This document shows, piece after piece, positions 9,383-20,298 of a DNA stretch of 64,000 nt. This DNA is from Pseudomonas sp. RC10. Lineage in GTDB: Bacteria > Pseudomonadota > Gammaproteobacteria > Pseudomonadales > Pseudomonadaceae. A program made the position numbers and the translations under genes. Every line of letters starts with the position of its first letter. Within the stretch, counting starts at the first letter, position 1. Location of the stretch: NCBI RefSeq assembly GCF_038397775.1, contig NZ_CP151650.1, positions 1,240,001 through 1,304,000 of the forward strand, written 5' to 3'. Below the pieces are notes generated by a model, which saw only the letters and a program-made list of their open reading frames with translations, did no database searches and was not told the origin of the DNA.

Positions 9383-10777
9383 ATGGATGACCACGGACGC
9401 ACCCCTTCCTCTAACCAGCCAATCCTCTATGTGCTCGATACCAATGTATTGATTCACGATCCAAACGCTCTGCTGAATTTCGAAGAACACCACGTTGCAA
9501 TCCCCATGACGGTCCTCGAAGAACTGGACAAGCTCAAGGCGGGCAAGCACTCGGTCGCCGCAGAATGCCGCCAGGCTATTCGGTTGATCGACAAGACACT
9601 CGGTGAAGCGACCCCGGAGGAGGTCGAACAAGGCGTACCGATCGATCGCGGTACAGGTGTATTCAAGGGTTATCTGTCCATCCTGATGAGCAAGCGCGAA
9701 GAGCCCAACAGCCTTCTGCCCGAGCACCTGAACGACAACATCATCATCAACCAACTCATCGACATGCACGCGCGCAGAAAGGAAGTGCGCATCGTGCTGG
9801 TCACCAAAGACATCAACATGCGCCTCAAGGCGCGCGCCTGCGGCATTGAGGCTGAGGATTACAGCACCGACCAGTTGGTCGACGACGTATCGATGCTGTC
9901 TCGTGGCTATCACACCATGACCGGCTCCTTCTGGGACCGCGTGAGCAAGGTCGACACCCGTCAGGATCACGGCCGGACCTGGCACAAAGTGCAGATGACC
10001 GAGCAGATCCCGGCGGTCCACATCAACGAGTTCATCATCGACGAGCAGGGTTTCGTCGGCTGGGTCAAAGGCGTCAAGCCTGATGAATTGCTGCTGCTGG
10101 ACATGCACCAGGAACCCTTGCTGCATCAGGAAGCCTGGGGGCTGAAACCACGGGATATCTATCAAGGGCTGGCGCTGTTCGCGCTGCTCGATCCTGATAT
10201 CCATCTGGTCAACCTGTCTGGCGCGGCGGGGTCGGGCAAGACCATTCTGGCGCTGGCGGCTGCCATCGAGCAGACCATGGTCAGCAAACGTTATCGCCGC
10301 ATCATTGCCACGCGTAGCGTGCAGGGGCTCGACCAGGAGATCGGCTTCCTGCCCGGCACTGAGGCGGAAAAAATGGAGCCATGGCTCGGCGCGATCACCG
10401 ACAACCTGGAAGCGCTGCACATGGATGACGAAAACACCCATGGCAGTGTCGATTACATCCTCAGCAAAGTGCCGTTACAGTTTAAATCCCTCAACTACAT
10501 ACGGGGTCGCAGTTTCCAGCAGAGCCTGATTCTGATCGACGAGTGCCAGAACCTGACGCCGCACCAGATGAAAACCATCATCACCCGTGCCGGTGCCGGT
10601 TCCAAGGTGGTCTGCCTGGGTAACCTGGCGCAGATCGACACCCCTTACCTGTCGGCCACGAGTTCCGGGCTGACCTACCTGACGGAGCGCTTCAAAGACT
10701 TCCCGAATGGCGTGCACATCACCCTGCAAGGGGTGCCTCGTTCTATCCTGGCGGAGTACGCAGAAAGCCATCTGTAA
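9383..10777 (+). CDS. PIN domain - PhoH family ATPase
   Basis: 464 residues. The N-terminal PIN nuclease domain (about 14-150) has the metal-binding Asp in VLDTNVLIHDP at residue 19 and the acidic LEELDKLK. The C-terminal PhoH-type P-loop ATPase has Walker A GAAGSGKT near residue 280 and Walker B LILIDECQ near 384. The same fusion in Bacillus YlaK and mycobacterial PhoH2 acts as an RNA helicase/ribonuclease. It is probably cytoplasmic. The ATG at 9383 is preceded by AAGGTGAG. The gene stands alone, followed by a REP-like repeat and moaC. Confidence 0.93.
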   Translation: MDDHGRTPSSNQPILYVLDTNVLIHDPNALLNFEEHHVAIPMTVLEELDKLKAGKHSVAAECRQAIRLIDKTLGEATPEEVEQGVPIDRGTGVFKGYLSILMSKREEPNSLLPEHLNDNIIINQLIDMHARRKEVRIVLVTKDINMRLKARACGIEAEDYSTDQLVDDVSMLSRGYHTMTGSFWDRVSKVDTRQDHGRTWHKVQMTEQIPAVHINEFIIDEQGFVGWVKGVKPDELLLLDMHQEPLLHQEAWGLKPRDIYQGLALFALLDPDIHLVNLSGAAGSGKTILALAAAIEQTMVSKRYRRIIATRSVQGLDQEIGFLPGTEAEKMEPWLGAITDNLEALHMDDENTHGSVDYILSKVPLQFKSLNYIRGRSFQQSLILIDECQNLTPHQMKTIITRAGAGSKVVCLGNLAQIDTPYLSATSSGLTYLTERFKDFPNGVHITLQGVPRSILAEYAESHL

Positions 10778-10784
10778 ATAGCGT

Positions 10785-10857
10785 CGAGCTTTGAGTTTCA
10801 AGCTGCAGGTGTTGGTCCGGCGTAGGGCTAATGCTTGCAGCTTGTAGCTCGAAACTC
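10785..10857. repeat. REP-like inverted repeat (GAGCTxxAAGCTGCAG type)
   Basis: Inverted arms GAGCTTTGAGTTTCAAGC and its imperfect complement (TTGTAGCTCGAAACTC) enclose about 35 bases. Related elements occur around 40027-40079 and 48824-48897. It lies between the phoH-like gene and moaC and may help terminate phoH transcription. Confidence 0.6.
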
Positions 10858-10901
10858 GCGTCTTGCCGCTATAATGCGGGCTCCTGTCCAGGAGTCATCC
10901 C

Positions 10902-11384
10902 GTGCTTACTCATCTCGATTCCCAAGGTCGCGCCAACATGGTCGACGTCACTGAAAAGGCCGTGACGTCCCGTGAAGCCGTGGCTGAAGCGCGCGTGCGC
11001 ATGCTGCCCGAAACCCTGCAAATGATCGTCGCCGGAGGCCATCCGAAAGGCGACGTGTTCGCCGTGGCGCGTATCGCCGGGATTCAGGCCGCTAAAAAAA
11101 CCAGCGACTTGATCCCCCTCTGCCACCCGTTGATGCTCACCAGTGTGAAGGTCGAGCTGAACGCCGAAGGCGCGGACATCGTTCACATCGTTGCCCGCTG
11201 CAAGCTCTCCGGTCAGACCGGCGTAGAAATGGAAGCCCTGACGGCGGCCAGCGTCGCGGCGCTGACGATCTACGATATGTGCAAAGCCGTGGATCGCGGC
11301 ATGGTCATCGAACACGTTCGGTTGCTGGAAAAGCTCGGCGGCAAGAGCGGGCATTTCGTGGCCGATGAGACGGTGGGCGCGTAA
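10902..11384 (+). CDS. moaC: cyclic pyranopterin monophosphate synthase MoaC
   Basis: 160 residues, standard MoaC length. It converts the MoaA product to cyclic pyranopterin monophosphate in molybdenum cofactor synthesis. Family motifs seen are [31 protein letters not shown] (substrate site) and [24 protein letters not shown]. The start is GTG at 10902 after AGGAG. A TATAAT box at 10870-10875 is a possible -10 without a clear -35. The stop codon overlaps the start of moaD, so moaC-moaD-moaE form one operon; moaA is not adjacent. Confidence 0.97.
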   Translation: MLTHLDSQGRANMVDVTEKAVTSREAVAEARVRMLPETLQMIVAGGHPKGDVFAVARIAGIQAAKKTSDLIPLCHPLMLTSVKVELNAEGADIVHIVARCKLSGQTGVEMEALTAASVAALTIYDMCKAVDRGMVIEHVRLLEKLGGKSGHFVADETVGA

Positions 11385-11635
11385 TGAGCATTCATGTGCA
11401 GGTCCAATATTTTGCCCGGTTTCGCGAGACGCTCGGCACCGAAAGCGAAACCCTCGAAGGCGAGTTCGCCACCATTGACGCAGTGCGTCAGCATTTACTG
11501 CAACGCGGCGGTGTGTGGGACGTATTGAGCGAGCAAAGCATCATGTGCGCGCGTAATCAGGAACTCTGTTCGTTGAATGAGCCGGTTGAACAGGGCGACG
11601 AAGTGGCGTTCTTCCCGACCGTCACCGGAGGCTGA
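11384..11635 (+). CDS. moaD: molybdopterin synthase small subunit MoaD
   Basis: 83 residues, ubiquitin-like fold, ending in the diagnostic Gly-Gly (FFPTVTGG) that is converted to a thiocarboxylate and donates sulfur to cyclic pyranopterin. It starts within the TAATG overlap with moaC and is followed after two bases by moaE, indicating translational coupling. The soluble cytoplasmic partner is MoaE. Confidence 0.95.
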   Translation: MSIHVQVQYFARFRETLGTESETLEGEFATIDAVRQHLLQRGGVWDVLSEQSIMCARNQELCSLNEPVEQGDEVAFFPTVTGG

Positions 11636-11637
11636 AC

Positions 11638-12093
11638 ATGGCCATTCGAGTGCAGGCCGGTGCGTTCGATCCGGGCGCTGAGGTCAACGCCATGCACGAC
11701 GCTGATGTGGGCGTCGGTGCGGTCGTGACGTTCGTCGGCTACGTGCGCGACTTCAATGACGGCCGCGAGGTGTCGGGGATGTTTCTGGAGCACTATCCAG
11801 GCATGACCGAGAAGGCGTTGGGCAAGATCACCGACGAAGCGCAGCAGCGCTGGCCGTTGCTCAAGATCGAGGTGCTGCATCGGGTCGGAGCGCTGGAGCC
11901 GGGCGAACCGATTGTATTCGTCGGCGTGGCCAGCGTGCATCGTCAAGCGGCATTTGAAGCCTGCGATTTCGTGATGGATTATCTCAAGACCCGCGCGCCG
12001 TTCTGGAAGAAGGAAAACACGTCGCAGGGCCCGCGCTGGGTGGAAGGGCGGGAGAGCGATCACCAGGCGGCGGATCGCTGGAAGTCACGTTGA
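11638..12093 (+). CDS. moaE: molybdopterin synthase catalytic subunit MoaE
   Basis: 151 residues, usual length. Motifs: VVTFVGYVRDFN, MFLEHYPGMTEKAL, HRVGALEPGE, and FWKKE with the conserved catalytic Lys. It forms the heterotetrameric synthase with MoaD and makes molybdopterin. It is the last gene of the moaCDE operon; a REPIN follows instead of a classical terminator. Confidence 0.96.
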   Translation: MAIRVQAGAFDPGAEVNAMHDADVGVGAVVTFVGYVRDFNDGREVSGMFLEHYPGMTEKALGKITDEAQQRWPLLKIEVLHRVGALEPGEPIVFVGVASVHRQAAFEACDFVMDYLKTRAPFWKKENTSQGPRWVEGRESDHQAADRWKSR

Positions 12094-12109
12094 TTCACCG
12101 CTGGGCCCT

Positions 12110-12198
12110 GTAGGAGCCAGCTTGCTGGCGAATGCGTCAGGTCAGTCACATCATCGTTGATTGACACGACGTATTCGCCAGCAAGCTGGCTCCCACAG
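12110..12198. repeat. REPIN (family with AGCTTGCTGGCG core)
   Basis: Inverted half-sites GTAGGAGCCAGCTTGCTGGC and GCCAGCAAGCTGGCTCCCAC around a ~45-base centre, between the convergent moaE and rhlB genes. Related copies are at 36871-36960 and 60609-60696. The strong hairpin potential may also limit read-through. Confidence 0.85.
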
Positions 12199-12209
12199 TT
12201 TAGCGGCCG

Positions 12210-13679
12210 TTATTCAGATTCGGCCGCAGGCTGTGCCTTTTGCTTGCGCACCACCGCTCTGAGCAACTCGGTCGGCGGCATTTCGCAGCTGATCTTGCGG
12301 CCCAGTTTCTCTTCGATGGACGGCAACTGGTACGAATCGTCCTCACCCGCGAAGCTGATCGACACACCGTCGGCGCCAGCACGGCCCGTACGGCCAATAC
12401 GGTGCACGTAGTCGTCCGGCACTTCCGGCAGGGTGAAGTTGATCACGTGGCTGATGCCATCGATGTGAATGCCGCGACCGGCAACATCCGTGGCCACCAG
12501 CACGCGAATCTTGCCCTCGCGGAAACCTTCCAGCGTCTTGATCCGCTTGTGCTGCGGGACGTCGCCCGACAGCTGCGCAGCATTAACGCCGTCGCGCACC
12601 AGACGCTCTTCGATGCGGCGCACTTCGTCCTTTCGGTTGGCGAACACCATCACCCGCGACCAGCCGTTGTCGTTGATCAGGTTGTACAGCAGCTTGTATT
12701 TGTCGGCCGCAGCGACCGCGTAAATGTGCTGCTCAACGTTATCGCTGGCGACGTTCACGGATTCGATTTCGACAATGGCCGGGTCGGTGGTCCACTGCTT
12801 CGCCAGGTTCATGACGTCATCGGTGAAGGTCGCCGAGAACAGCAGTGTCTGGCGCTCGCCTTTGTGCGGTGTCTGACGAATGATCGAGCGGACTTGCGGG
12901 ATGAAACCCATGTCCAGCATGCGGTCGGCTTCGTCGAGCACCATGACCTCGACCATGTCCAGGTGCACTTCGCCGCGCTGGTTGAAGTCCAGCAGACGGC
13001 CAGGGGTGGCAACCAGAATGTCGCAGTGACGGGCTTCAAGCTGCTTGAGCTGCTTGTCGAAGTCCATGCCACCCACGAAGGTCATGACGTTGAGGTCGGT
13101 GTATTTGGTCAGCGCGGCGGCGTCTTTCGCGATCTGTACCACCAGTTCACGGGTCGGCGCGATGATCAGCGCACGGGGTTCGCCCATGTAGCGTTCTTTT
13201 GGCGGCGGCGTCTGAGTCAACTGCGTGATGATCGAGATCAGGAACGCGGCGGTCTTGCCAGTGCCAGTCTGTGCGCGACCGATGGCGTCCTTGCCCTTGA
13301 GCGTGAAGCCCAGGACACCCGCCTGAATCGGCGTGCAGTAAGGGAAGCCCAGGTCCTGAATGGCGTGCATCAATTCTGGGGCGAGGGGGAAATCATGAAA
13401 GCGGGTCTTGCCATCTTGGGGTTCCACCACGAAATCTTCGATTTTCCATGGCACTGCGACAGGCTTGGGAGCGCGTTCACGGCGTGGACGCTCGGCCTTG
13501 GGACGTTGCGGAGTGGGCTCGTCGCTGGCGTGCGATGGCGCGGATGGCGCTACCGGTGTAGAGGCTTCCCGAAAAGCGCTTTCAGTCGGACTGGCGGAGG
13601 CGGGGAGAGGCGCAGCGGGCGCGAGCGGCCCAGCCTCGCTTTTACCGAACATTTTTTTAAGTGCTTTGAGCACGGTCAT
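12210..13679 (-). CDS. rhlB: ATP-dependent RNA helicase RhlB (DEAD box)
   Basis: 489 residues. A basic, Pro/Ala-rich N-terminal extension of about 90 residues precedes a complete DEAD-box core: Q motif (CTPIQAG), Walker [24 protein letters not shown] (LLFSATF), and [10 protein letters not shown] in the second RecA domain. RhlB unwinds structured RNA and joins RNase E in the degradosome in E. coli. The overall sequence matches Pseudomonas RhlB better than RhlE or SrmB. ATG at 13679. It is a single gene convergent with moaE. Confidence 0.93.
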   Translation of the reverse strand: MTVLKALKKMFGKSEAGPLAPAAPLPASASPTESAFREASTPVAPSAPSHASDEPTPQRPKAERPRRERAPKPVAVPWKIEDFVVEPQDGKTRFHDFPLAPELMHAIQDLGFPYCTPIQAGVLGFTLKGKDAIGRAQTGTGKTAAFLISIITQLTQTPPPKERYMGEPRALIIAPTRELVVQIAKDAAALTKYTDLNVMTFVGGMDFDKQLKQLEARHCDILVATPGRLLDFNQRGEVHLDMVEVMVLDEADRMLDMGFIPQVRSIIRQTPHKGERQTLLFSATFTDDVMNLAKQWTTDPAIVEIESVNVASDNVEQHIYAVAAADKYKLLYNLINDNGWSRVMVFANRKDEVRRIEERLVRDGVNAAQLSGDVPQHKRIKTLEGFREGKIRVLVATDVAGRGIHIDGISHVINFTLPEVPDDYVHRIGRTGRAGADGVSISFAGEDDSYQLPSIEEKLGRKISCEMPPTELLRAVVRKQKAQPAAESE

Positions 13680-13788
13680 CTCATCGATTGATTAAGGAAT
13701 GTACGCCGGGCAGTGTAATGCAAGAATCGGGCGCGGCGTAGTGCCATACCAAATTCGCCAGACAAAGGAAAGGATCAAAATGCGCTGT

Positions 13789-14930
<1,142 letters not shown>

Positions 14931-15962
14931 ATGAAGATGTTGAAATCCACCCTGGCTGTAGTGGCCGCCGCAGCAGCGCTCGGTCTGACCGGTTTCGCTC
15001 AAGCGGGCGCCAAACTGGACGCCATTCAGAAGAAAGGCTTCATCCAGTGCGGCGTGAGTGACGGTCTGCCAGGTTTCTCGGTACCGGACAAAAGCGGCAA
15101 GATCCAGGGTATCGACGCTGACTTCTGCCGCGCTGTTGCCGCTGCTGTCTTCGGTGATGCGACCAAGGTCAAATTCAGCCAGCTGAACGCCAAAGAGCGC
15201 TTCACCGCGCTGCAATCGGGCGAGATCGACATCCTCTCGCGTAACACCACCTGGACCAGCTCCCGCGACGCGAGCATGGGTCTGGAATTCCCTGGCTTCG
15301 TCACCTACTACGACGGCGTTGGCTTTCTGGCCAACAACAAGCTGGGCGTGAAAAGTGCCAAGGAACTGGACGGTGCGACCATCTGTATTCAGGCCGGTAC
15401 CACCACCGAGCTGAACGTCTCTGACTACTTCCGCGCCAACAACCTGAAATACACCCCGATCACCTTCGACACCTCCGACGAAAGCGCCAAGTCGCTGGAG
15501 TCCGGCCGTTGCGACGTGCTGACTTCCGACAAATCCCAGCTGTACGCACAGCGCTCCAAGCTGGCTTCGCCGAGAGACTACGTCGTTCTGCCTGAGACCA
15601 TCTCCAAGGAGCCTCTGGCACCGGTTGTGGCCCGTGGTGACGACGAGTGGACCTCCATCGTTCGCTGGGTTGGTTACGCACTGCTGAACACCGAAGAAGC
15701 GGGCATCACTTCGAAGAACGTTGAAGCCGAAGCCAAAGCCACCAAGAACCCGGACGTAGCCCGTCTGTTGGGTGCTGATGGCGAATACGGCCCTCAGCTG
15801 AAACTGCCGAAGGACTGGGTCGTGAAGATCGTTGCCCAAGTCGGTAACTACGGTGAAATCTTCGAGAAGAACCTGGGCAAATCCACTGCTCTGGAAATCG
15901 AGCGTGGTCAGAACGCCCTGTGGAACGCTGGCGGCATCCAATACGCCCCACCAGTACGTTGA
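14931..15962 (+). CDS. aapJ: general L-amino acid ABC transporter, periplasmic binding protein AapJ
   Basis: 343 residues with a Sec signal peptide (MKMLKSTLAVVAAAAALGLTGFAQA) and a type-3 solute-binding fold. Motifs are FIQCGVSDGLPGFSVPD, GIDADFCRAVAAAVFGD and LSRNTTWTSSRD. The AapJQMP system takes up a broad range of L-amino acids in rhizobia and pseudomonads. The ATG at 14931 follows GGAGG. It is the first gene of aapJ-aapQ-aapM-aapP. Confidence 0.96.
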   Translation: MKMLKSTLAVVAAAAALGLTGFAQAGAKLDAIQKKGFIQCGVSDGLPGFSVPDKSGKIQGIDADFCRAVAAAVFGDATKVKFSQLNAKERFTALQSGEIDILSRNTTWTSSRDASMGLEFPGFVTYYDGVGFLANNKLGVKSAKELDGATICIQAGTTTELNVSDYFRANNLKYTPITFDTSDESAKSLESGRCDVLTSDKSQLYAQRSKLASPRDYVVLPETISKEPLAPVVARGDDEWTSIVRWVGYALLNTEEAGITSKNVEAEAKATKNPDVARLLGADGEYGPQLKLPKDWVVKIVAQVGNYGEIFEKNLGKSTALEIERGQNALWNAGGIQYAPPVR

Positions 15963-16028
15963 TTGACTTGTGCCCGGCTGCGTACCCCGCAGCCGGGCGC
16001 TTCGTTGCATTTTCTCTGGGGCACTCCC

Positions 16029-17210
16029 ATGCAAAATCAGATCAGCGCACCTAAGCAGAGGCTATCCCTCAGCGATCCCAAAGTGCGTGCGTGGCTATTT
16101 CAGATAATCACGGTTATCGCCGTAGTCGCGATGGGTTGGTATCTGTTCGATAACACCCAAACCAACCTGCAACACCGGGGTATTACCTCAGGTTTCGGTT
16201 TCCTGCAAAACAGCGCCGGTTTCGGCATCGCGCAACACCTGATTCCTTTTACGGAGTCGGATTCGTACGCGCGCGTGTTCCTCATCGGTTTGCTCAACAC
16301 CCTGCTGGTGACTTTCATCGGCGTGATTCTCGCGACCCTGCTCGGCTTCATCGTCGGCGTGGCGCGGCTGTCTAACAACTGGATCATCAACAAGCTGGCG
16401 ACGGTTTACGTTGAAGTCTTCCGTAACATTCCGCCTCTGCTGCAGATCCTGTTCTGGTACTTCGCCGTGTTCCTGACCTTGCCAGGCCCACGTGCCGCTC
16501 ACGGCTTCCTGGGTTCGTTCTTCGTCAGCAGCCGGGGTCTGAACATGCCGGCGGCGATCACCAACGATGCTACCTGGCCGTTCGTGATCAGCATCGTGGT
16601 GGCCATCGTCGCCATCGTGATCATGGCCAAATGGGCGAACAAACGCTTCGAAGCGACGGGCGTCCCTTTCCACAAGTTCTGGGCGGGCCTGGCCCTGTTC
16701 ATCGTGATCCCGGCGCTGTGTGCCACGATCTTCGGTGCGCCGGTGCATTGGGAAGTGCCGGTGCTCAAGGGCTTCAACTTCGTCGGCGGCTGGGTATTGA
16801 TCCCTGAACTGCTCGCGCTGACCCTTGCCCTGACCGTCTACACCGCCGCGTTCATCGCGGAAATCGTGCGTTCGGGCATCAAATCCGTCAGCCACGGCCA
16901 GACCGAAGCCGCACGTTCCCTGGGCCTGCGCCCCGGACCGACGTTGCGCAAGGTCATCATCCCGCAAGCCCTGCGGGTGATCATTCCGCCGCTGACCAGC
17001 CAATACCTCAACCTGGCGAAAAACTCCTCGCTGGCGGCCGGTATCGGTTATCCGGAGATGGTTTCGCTGTTCGCCGGTACCGTGTTGAACCAGACCGGTC
17101 AGGCCATCGAAGTCATTGCCATCACCATGAGCGTGTACCTGGCGATCAGTATCAGCATTTCCCTGCTGATGAACTGGTACAACAAGCGCATTGCGCTGAT
17201 CGAGCGGTGA
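16029..17210 (+). CDS. aapQ: general amino acid ABC transporter permease AapQ
   Basis: 393 residues, inner-membrane permease of the HisM type with several hydrophobic spans and the binding-protein-dependent EAA loop (GQTEAARSLGLRPGPTLRKV). The frame is open upstream to 15963, but the family N-terminus and a Shine-Dalgarno-like GGGG put the start at the ATG 16029. It pairs with AapM, and AapP supplies ATP hydrolysis. It lies 66 bases after aapJ and 10 before aapM. Confidence 0.95.
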   Translation: MQNQISAPKQRLSLSDPKVRAWLFQIITVIAVVAMGWYLFDNTQTNLQHRGITSGFGFLQNSAGFGIAQHLIPFTESDSYARVFLIGLLNTLLVTFIGVILATLLGFIVGVARLSNNWIINKLATVYVEVFRNIPPLLQILFWYFAVFLTLPGPRAAHGFLGSFFVSSRGLNMPAAITNDATWPFVISIVVAIVAIVIMAKWANKRFEATGVPFHKFWAGLALFIVIPALCATIFGAPVHWEVPVLKGFNFVGGWVLIPELLALTLALTVYTAAFIAEIVRSGIKSVSHGQTEAARSLGLRPGPTLRKVIIPQALRVIIPPLTSQYLNLAKNSSLAAGIGYPEMVSLFAGTVLNQTGQAIEVIAITMSVYLAISISISLLMNWYNKRIALIER

Positions 17211-17220
17211 GGAAACGCGC

Positions 17221-18318
17221 ATGACATCCCATATTTTCAAACCCGACATGCCGCCGCCGAGCAAAGTCTTCGGCCCGGTGGCATGGATGCGCCAGAACCT
17301 GTTCTCGAACTGGATCAACACGCTGTTGACCCTGTTCGCGATCTACCTGATCTGGCTGGTCATTCCTCCGCTGCTGAGCTGGTCGATCTTCGACGCCAAT
17401 TGGGTCGGCACCACGCGCGCCGACTGCACCAAGGCCGGTGCGTGCTGGGTCTTCATCGAACAGCGCTTCGGCCAGTTCATGTATGGCTACTACCCGCAGG
17501 AACTGCGCTGGAGGGTTGACCTGACCGTCTGGCTGGCGATCATCGGCGCGGCGCCGCTGTTCATCAAAGCCATGCCACGCAAAGCCGTTTACGGTCTGAG
17601 CTTCCTGGTCATTTACCCGATCGTGGCGTTCTTCCTGCTGCATGGCGGCATCTTCGGCATGACCGAAGTGGCGACCAGTCAGTGGGGCGGCCTGATGCTG
17701 ACACTGGTCATCGCTACCGTCGGTATCGCCGGTGCCTTGCCGTTGGGTGTAATCCTGGCGCTGGGGCGTCGCTCCGACCTGCCGGCGATTCGCGTGCTCT
17801 GCGTGACGTTCATCGAGTTCTGGCGCGGCGTGCCGTTGATCACCGTGCTGTTCATGTCGTCGGTAATGCTGCCGCTGTTCCTGCCAGAAGGCATGAACTT
17901 CGACAAACTGTTGCGCGCCCTGATCGGCGTGATCATGTTCCAGTCGGCCTATGTCGCCGAGGTGGTGCGTGGTGGCATGCAGGCCATTCCGAAAGGCCAG
18001 TATGAAGCCGCTGCGGCCATGGGCCTGGGCTACTGGCGCCGGATGGGCCTGGTGATTCTGCCGCAAGCCCTGAAGCTGGTGATTCCGGGTCTGGTGAACA
18101 CCGTGATCGCGCTGTTCAAGGACACCAGTCTGGTGATCATCATCGGCGTGTTTGACCTGCTCAACAGCGTCAAGCAAGCCGCCGCCGACCCGAATTGGCT
18201 CGGCATGGCGACCGAGGGCTATGTGTTCGCGGCCCTGGTGTTCTGGATCTTCTGTTTCGGTATGTCCCGCTACTCCATGCATTTGGAGCGCAAGTTGGAC
18301 ACAGGCCACAAGCGTTAG
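17221..18318 (+). CDS. aapM: general amino acid ABC transporter permease AapM
   Basis: 365 residues, the second inner-membrane permease. Hydrophobic spans are followed by the EAA loop [26 protein letters not shown]. The N-terminal half has the long periplasmic insert ([27 protein letters not shown]) typical of AapM. ATG at 17221 after GAGGAAACG. It is followed by aapP after 10 bases. Confidence 0.95.
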   Translation: MTSHIFKPDMPPPSKVFGPVAWMRQNLFSNWINTLLTLFAIYLIWLVIPPLLSWSIFDANWVGTTRADCTKAGACWVFIEQRFGQFMYGYYPQELRWRVDLTVWLAIIGAAPLFIKAMPRKAVYGLSFLVIYPIVAFFLLHGGIFGMTEVATSQWGGLMLTLVIATVGIAGALPLGVILALGRRSDLPAIRVLCVTFIEFWRGVPLITVLFMSSVMLPLFLPEGMNFDKLLRALIGVIMFQSAYVAEVVRGGMQAIPKGQYEAAAAMGLGYWRRMGLVILPQALKLVIPGLVNTVIALFKDTSLVIIIGVFDLLNSVKQAAADPNWLGMATEGYVFAALVFWIFCFGMSRYSMHLERKLDTGHKR

Positions 18319-18328
18319 GAGTTATGAG

Positions 18329-19093
18329 ATGAGTGAAGCTATCAAAAAGCCCCTGGGCGCCGAAGGCATGATCCGGATGGAAGGCGTACACAAGTGGTAC
18401 GGCCAGTTCCACGTGCTGAAAGACATCAACCTGAACGTGCGTCAGGGCGAGCGTATCGTGCTGTGCGGCCCGTCGGGCTCGGGCAAGTCGACCACCATTC
18501 GCTGCCTGAACCGTCTGGAAGAGCACCAGCAAGGTCGCATCGTTGTCGATGGCACCGAGCTGACTTCAGACCTGAAGCAGATCGAAACCATTCGCCGCGA
18601 AGTCGGCATGGTGTTCCAGCACTTCAACCTGTTCCCGCACCTGACCATCCTGCAGAACTGCACGTTGGCACCGATGTGGGTCCGCAAGATGCCGAAGAAA
18701 AAGGCCGAAGAAATCGCTATGCACTACCTGGAGCGCGTACGCATTCCAGAGCAGGCGCACAAATACCCGGGCCAACTCTCCGGCGGTCAGCAACAGCGTG
18801 TAGCCATCGCCCGTGCCCTGTGCATGAAGCCAAAAATCATGCTGTTCGATGAGCCGACCTCGGCCCTCGACCCGGAAATGGTGAAAGAGGTATTGGACAC
18901 CATGGTCGGCCTGGCGGAAGAAGGCATGACCATGCTCTGCGTGACCCACGAAATGGGCTTCGCCCGCACCGTGGCCAACCGCGTGATCTTCATGGACAAA
19001 GGCGAAATCGTCGAACAAGCCGCCCCGAACGACTTCTTCGACAACCCGCAAAGCGACCGCACCAAGCTGTTCCTCAGTCAGATCCTGCACTGA
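18329..19093 (+). CDS. aapP: general amino acid ABC transporter ATP-binding protein AapP
   Basis: 254 residues from ATG 18329, preceded by AGGAG; a longer open frame upstream is overlap with aapM. Walker [11 protein letters not shown]-loop [11 protein letters not shown], signature [15 protein letters not shown], Walker [16 protein letters not shown] and H-loop VTHEMG are all intact. The last 119 bases (18975-19093) are repeated exactly at 25845-25963, on the far side of the island that follows. Despite this the gene is full length and should be functional. Confidence 0.96.
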   Translation: MSEAIKKPLGAEGMIRMEGVHKWYGQFHVLKDINLNVRQGERIVLCGPSGSGKSTTIRCLNRLEEHQQGRIVVDGTELTSDLKQIETIRREVGMVFQHFNLFPHLTILQNCTLAPMWVRKMPKKKAEEIAMHYLERVRIPEQAHKYPGQLSGGQQQRVAIARALCMKPKIMLFDEPTSALDPEMVKEVLDTMVGLAEEGMTMLCVTHEMGFARTVANRVIFMDKGEIVEQAAPNDFFDNPQSDRTKLFLSQILH

Positions 19094-19142
19094 GTTAATA
19101 GCTGCGTTCACCAGAAACCCGGGCCCTGTGCCCGGGGTTTTG
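18975..19142 (+). repeat. left copy of 168-bp direct repeat flanking the island (aapP 3' end plus terminator)
   Basis: Identical to 25845-26012 apart from three substitutions, all after the aapP stop (19097, 19109, 19137). Similarity ends abruptly on both sides. It contains the final 39 codons plus stop of aapP and the following terminator hairpin. Confidence 0.95.
19115..19142 (+). terminator. rho-independent terminator of aapJQMP
   Basis: Perfect stem CCCGGGC / GCCCGGG with loop CCTGT, flanked by AAA and a T-run. It lies 22 bases after the aapP stop. Confidence 0.9.
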
Positions 19143-19196
19143 CAAATAAGGGCATAGGTTTGCTGATTTAAAGACCCGCAACGGATGCCTTATCAG

Positions 19197-20279
19197 TCAC
19201 CAAGGGAACGAAAGCTGAATATCTTCTTGTATGTTTTTCTTGATTTTCACTGAAAGTCCTATCAATCGAACCGCTCTCCCTTCCCTGCGAGTCTCCCACA
19301 ACTTCCTACAAAGCGTGTTGAAGGTGTCACCGCAAAGCCGGTTGGACGATACCTCTGTGGATGAGGTGGAAAAATCAGAAAATTTGAGCTTCACCAAGTT
19401 TTTGATTATTTGATAGCCATCCCCAATTTCGGTAATACGCTCAGCCAAGCCATTAAGCAAATTCTCCAGATGCAACAGGCATTCAGGGAGTGTATAACAG
19501 TCTTGATGAAAAGTTGTCTCAATACCTACCGACCTGATATTACTGCGCTCTTGATGGTCTATCTCGATACCTTGGCATCGCTCCCAAACATAGTATCCGT
19601 GGACACCGAGGTACTGAACCAATGCAGGAATTTTATCTTCTGTGATATCTTTGCAGTACCGGCACCCCAGATTTTCAAGTACTGCATCTGTCTTAGGACC
19701 AACTCCTGGGATTTTCCGAACATCAAGGTCGCGTAAAAAGTCACGAACTGAATTAGGCGATATGACGAACATACCATTGGGTTTATGAACTTCTGAGGCG
19801 ATTTTCGCCAGATATTTCAGCGGCGCCACTCCCGCTGAAGCGGTCAAGTTAAGTTCCCGATGAATTGTGGCCCGGATATCTGCGGCCATATGAGTAGCAG
19901 ACCCGTTGAAATGTTGCTGGCCGGTCACATCTAGAAATGCCTCATCTAAAGACAAAAACTCGACATGATCGGTATAGCGTCTGAAAATGCTATCCAGTTT
20001 TTTCGTGACCTCTTCGTATATTTTAAACCTCACCGGCAACAGCACTAGATCCGGGCATAAGCGATAAGCTTTAGCCGTCGCCAAACCGCTCCGTACGCCA
20101 AAAGCTCTAGCAATGTAATTCGCCGTGCTAATGACTCCCCTCTCAGAAGCTCTGCCGCCTACTGCGACAGGTCGATCGGCCAGATCGGGTGAATCAAGAA
20201 GCTCAACGGAAACAAAAAACGAGTCCATATCTATATGAATGAACTTGCGATGCTTCGCATTTTTTGAAGGTGCTATCAT
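19197..20279 (-). CDS. Y-family DNA polymerase (DinB / Pol IV-like) in island
   Basis: 360 residues, close to DinB length. Catalytic motifs intact: FIHIDMDSFFVSVE (metal Asp near residue 17) and SLDEAFLDVT (Asp-Glu). The helix-hairpin-helix KIPGVGPKTDAVLENLG and little-finger region follow, and the C-terminus QLSFPW resembles a beta-clamp-binding peptide. It should carry out error-prone translesion synthesis. Base composition matches the island, so this is probably an acquired gene and not the core dinB. Last gene of the island operon, 19 bases after the decarboxylase stop and convergent with aapP. Its link to the other island genes is unclear. Confidence 0.92.
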   Translation of the reverse strand: MIAPSKNAKHRKFIHIDMDSFFVSVELLDSPDLADRPVAVGGRASERGVISTANYIARAFGVRSGLATAKAYRLCPDLVLLPVRFKIYEEVTKKLDSIFRRYTDHVEFLSLDEAFLDVTGQQHFNGSATHMAADIRATIHRELNLTASAGVAPLKYLAKIASEVHKPNGMFVISPNSVRDFLRDLDVRKIPGVGPKTDAVLENLGCRYCKDITEDKIPALVQYLGVHGYYVWERCQGIEIDHQERSNIRSVGIETTFHQDCYTLPECLLHLENLLNGLAERITEIGDGYQIIKNLVKLKFSDFSTSSTEVSSNRLCGDTFNTLCRKLWETRREGRAVRLIGLSVKIKKNIQEDIQLSFPW

Positions 20280-20298
20280 TTATGTAGTCATCTATATT

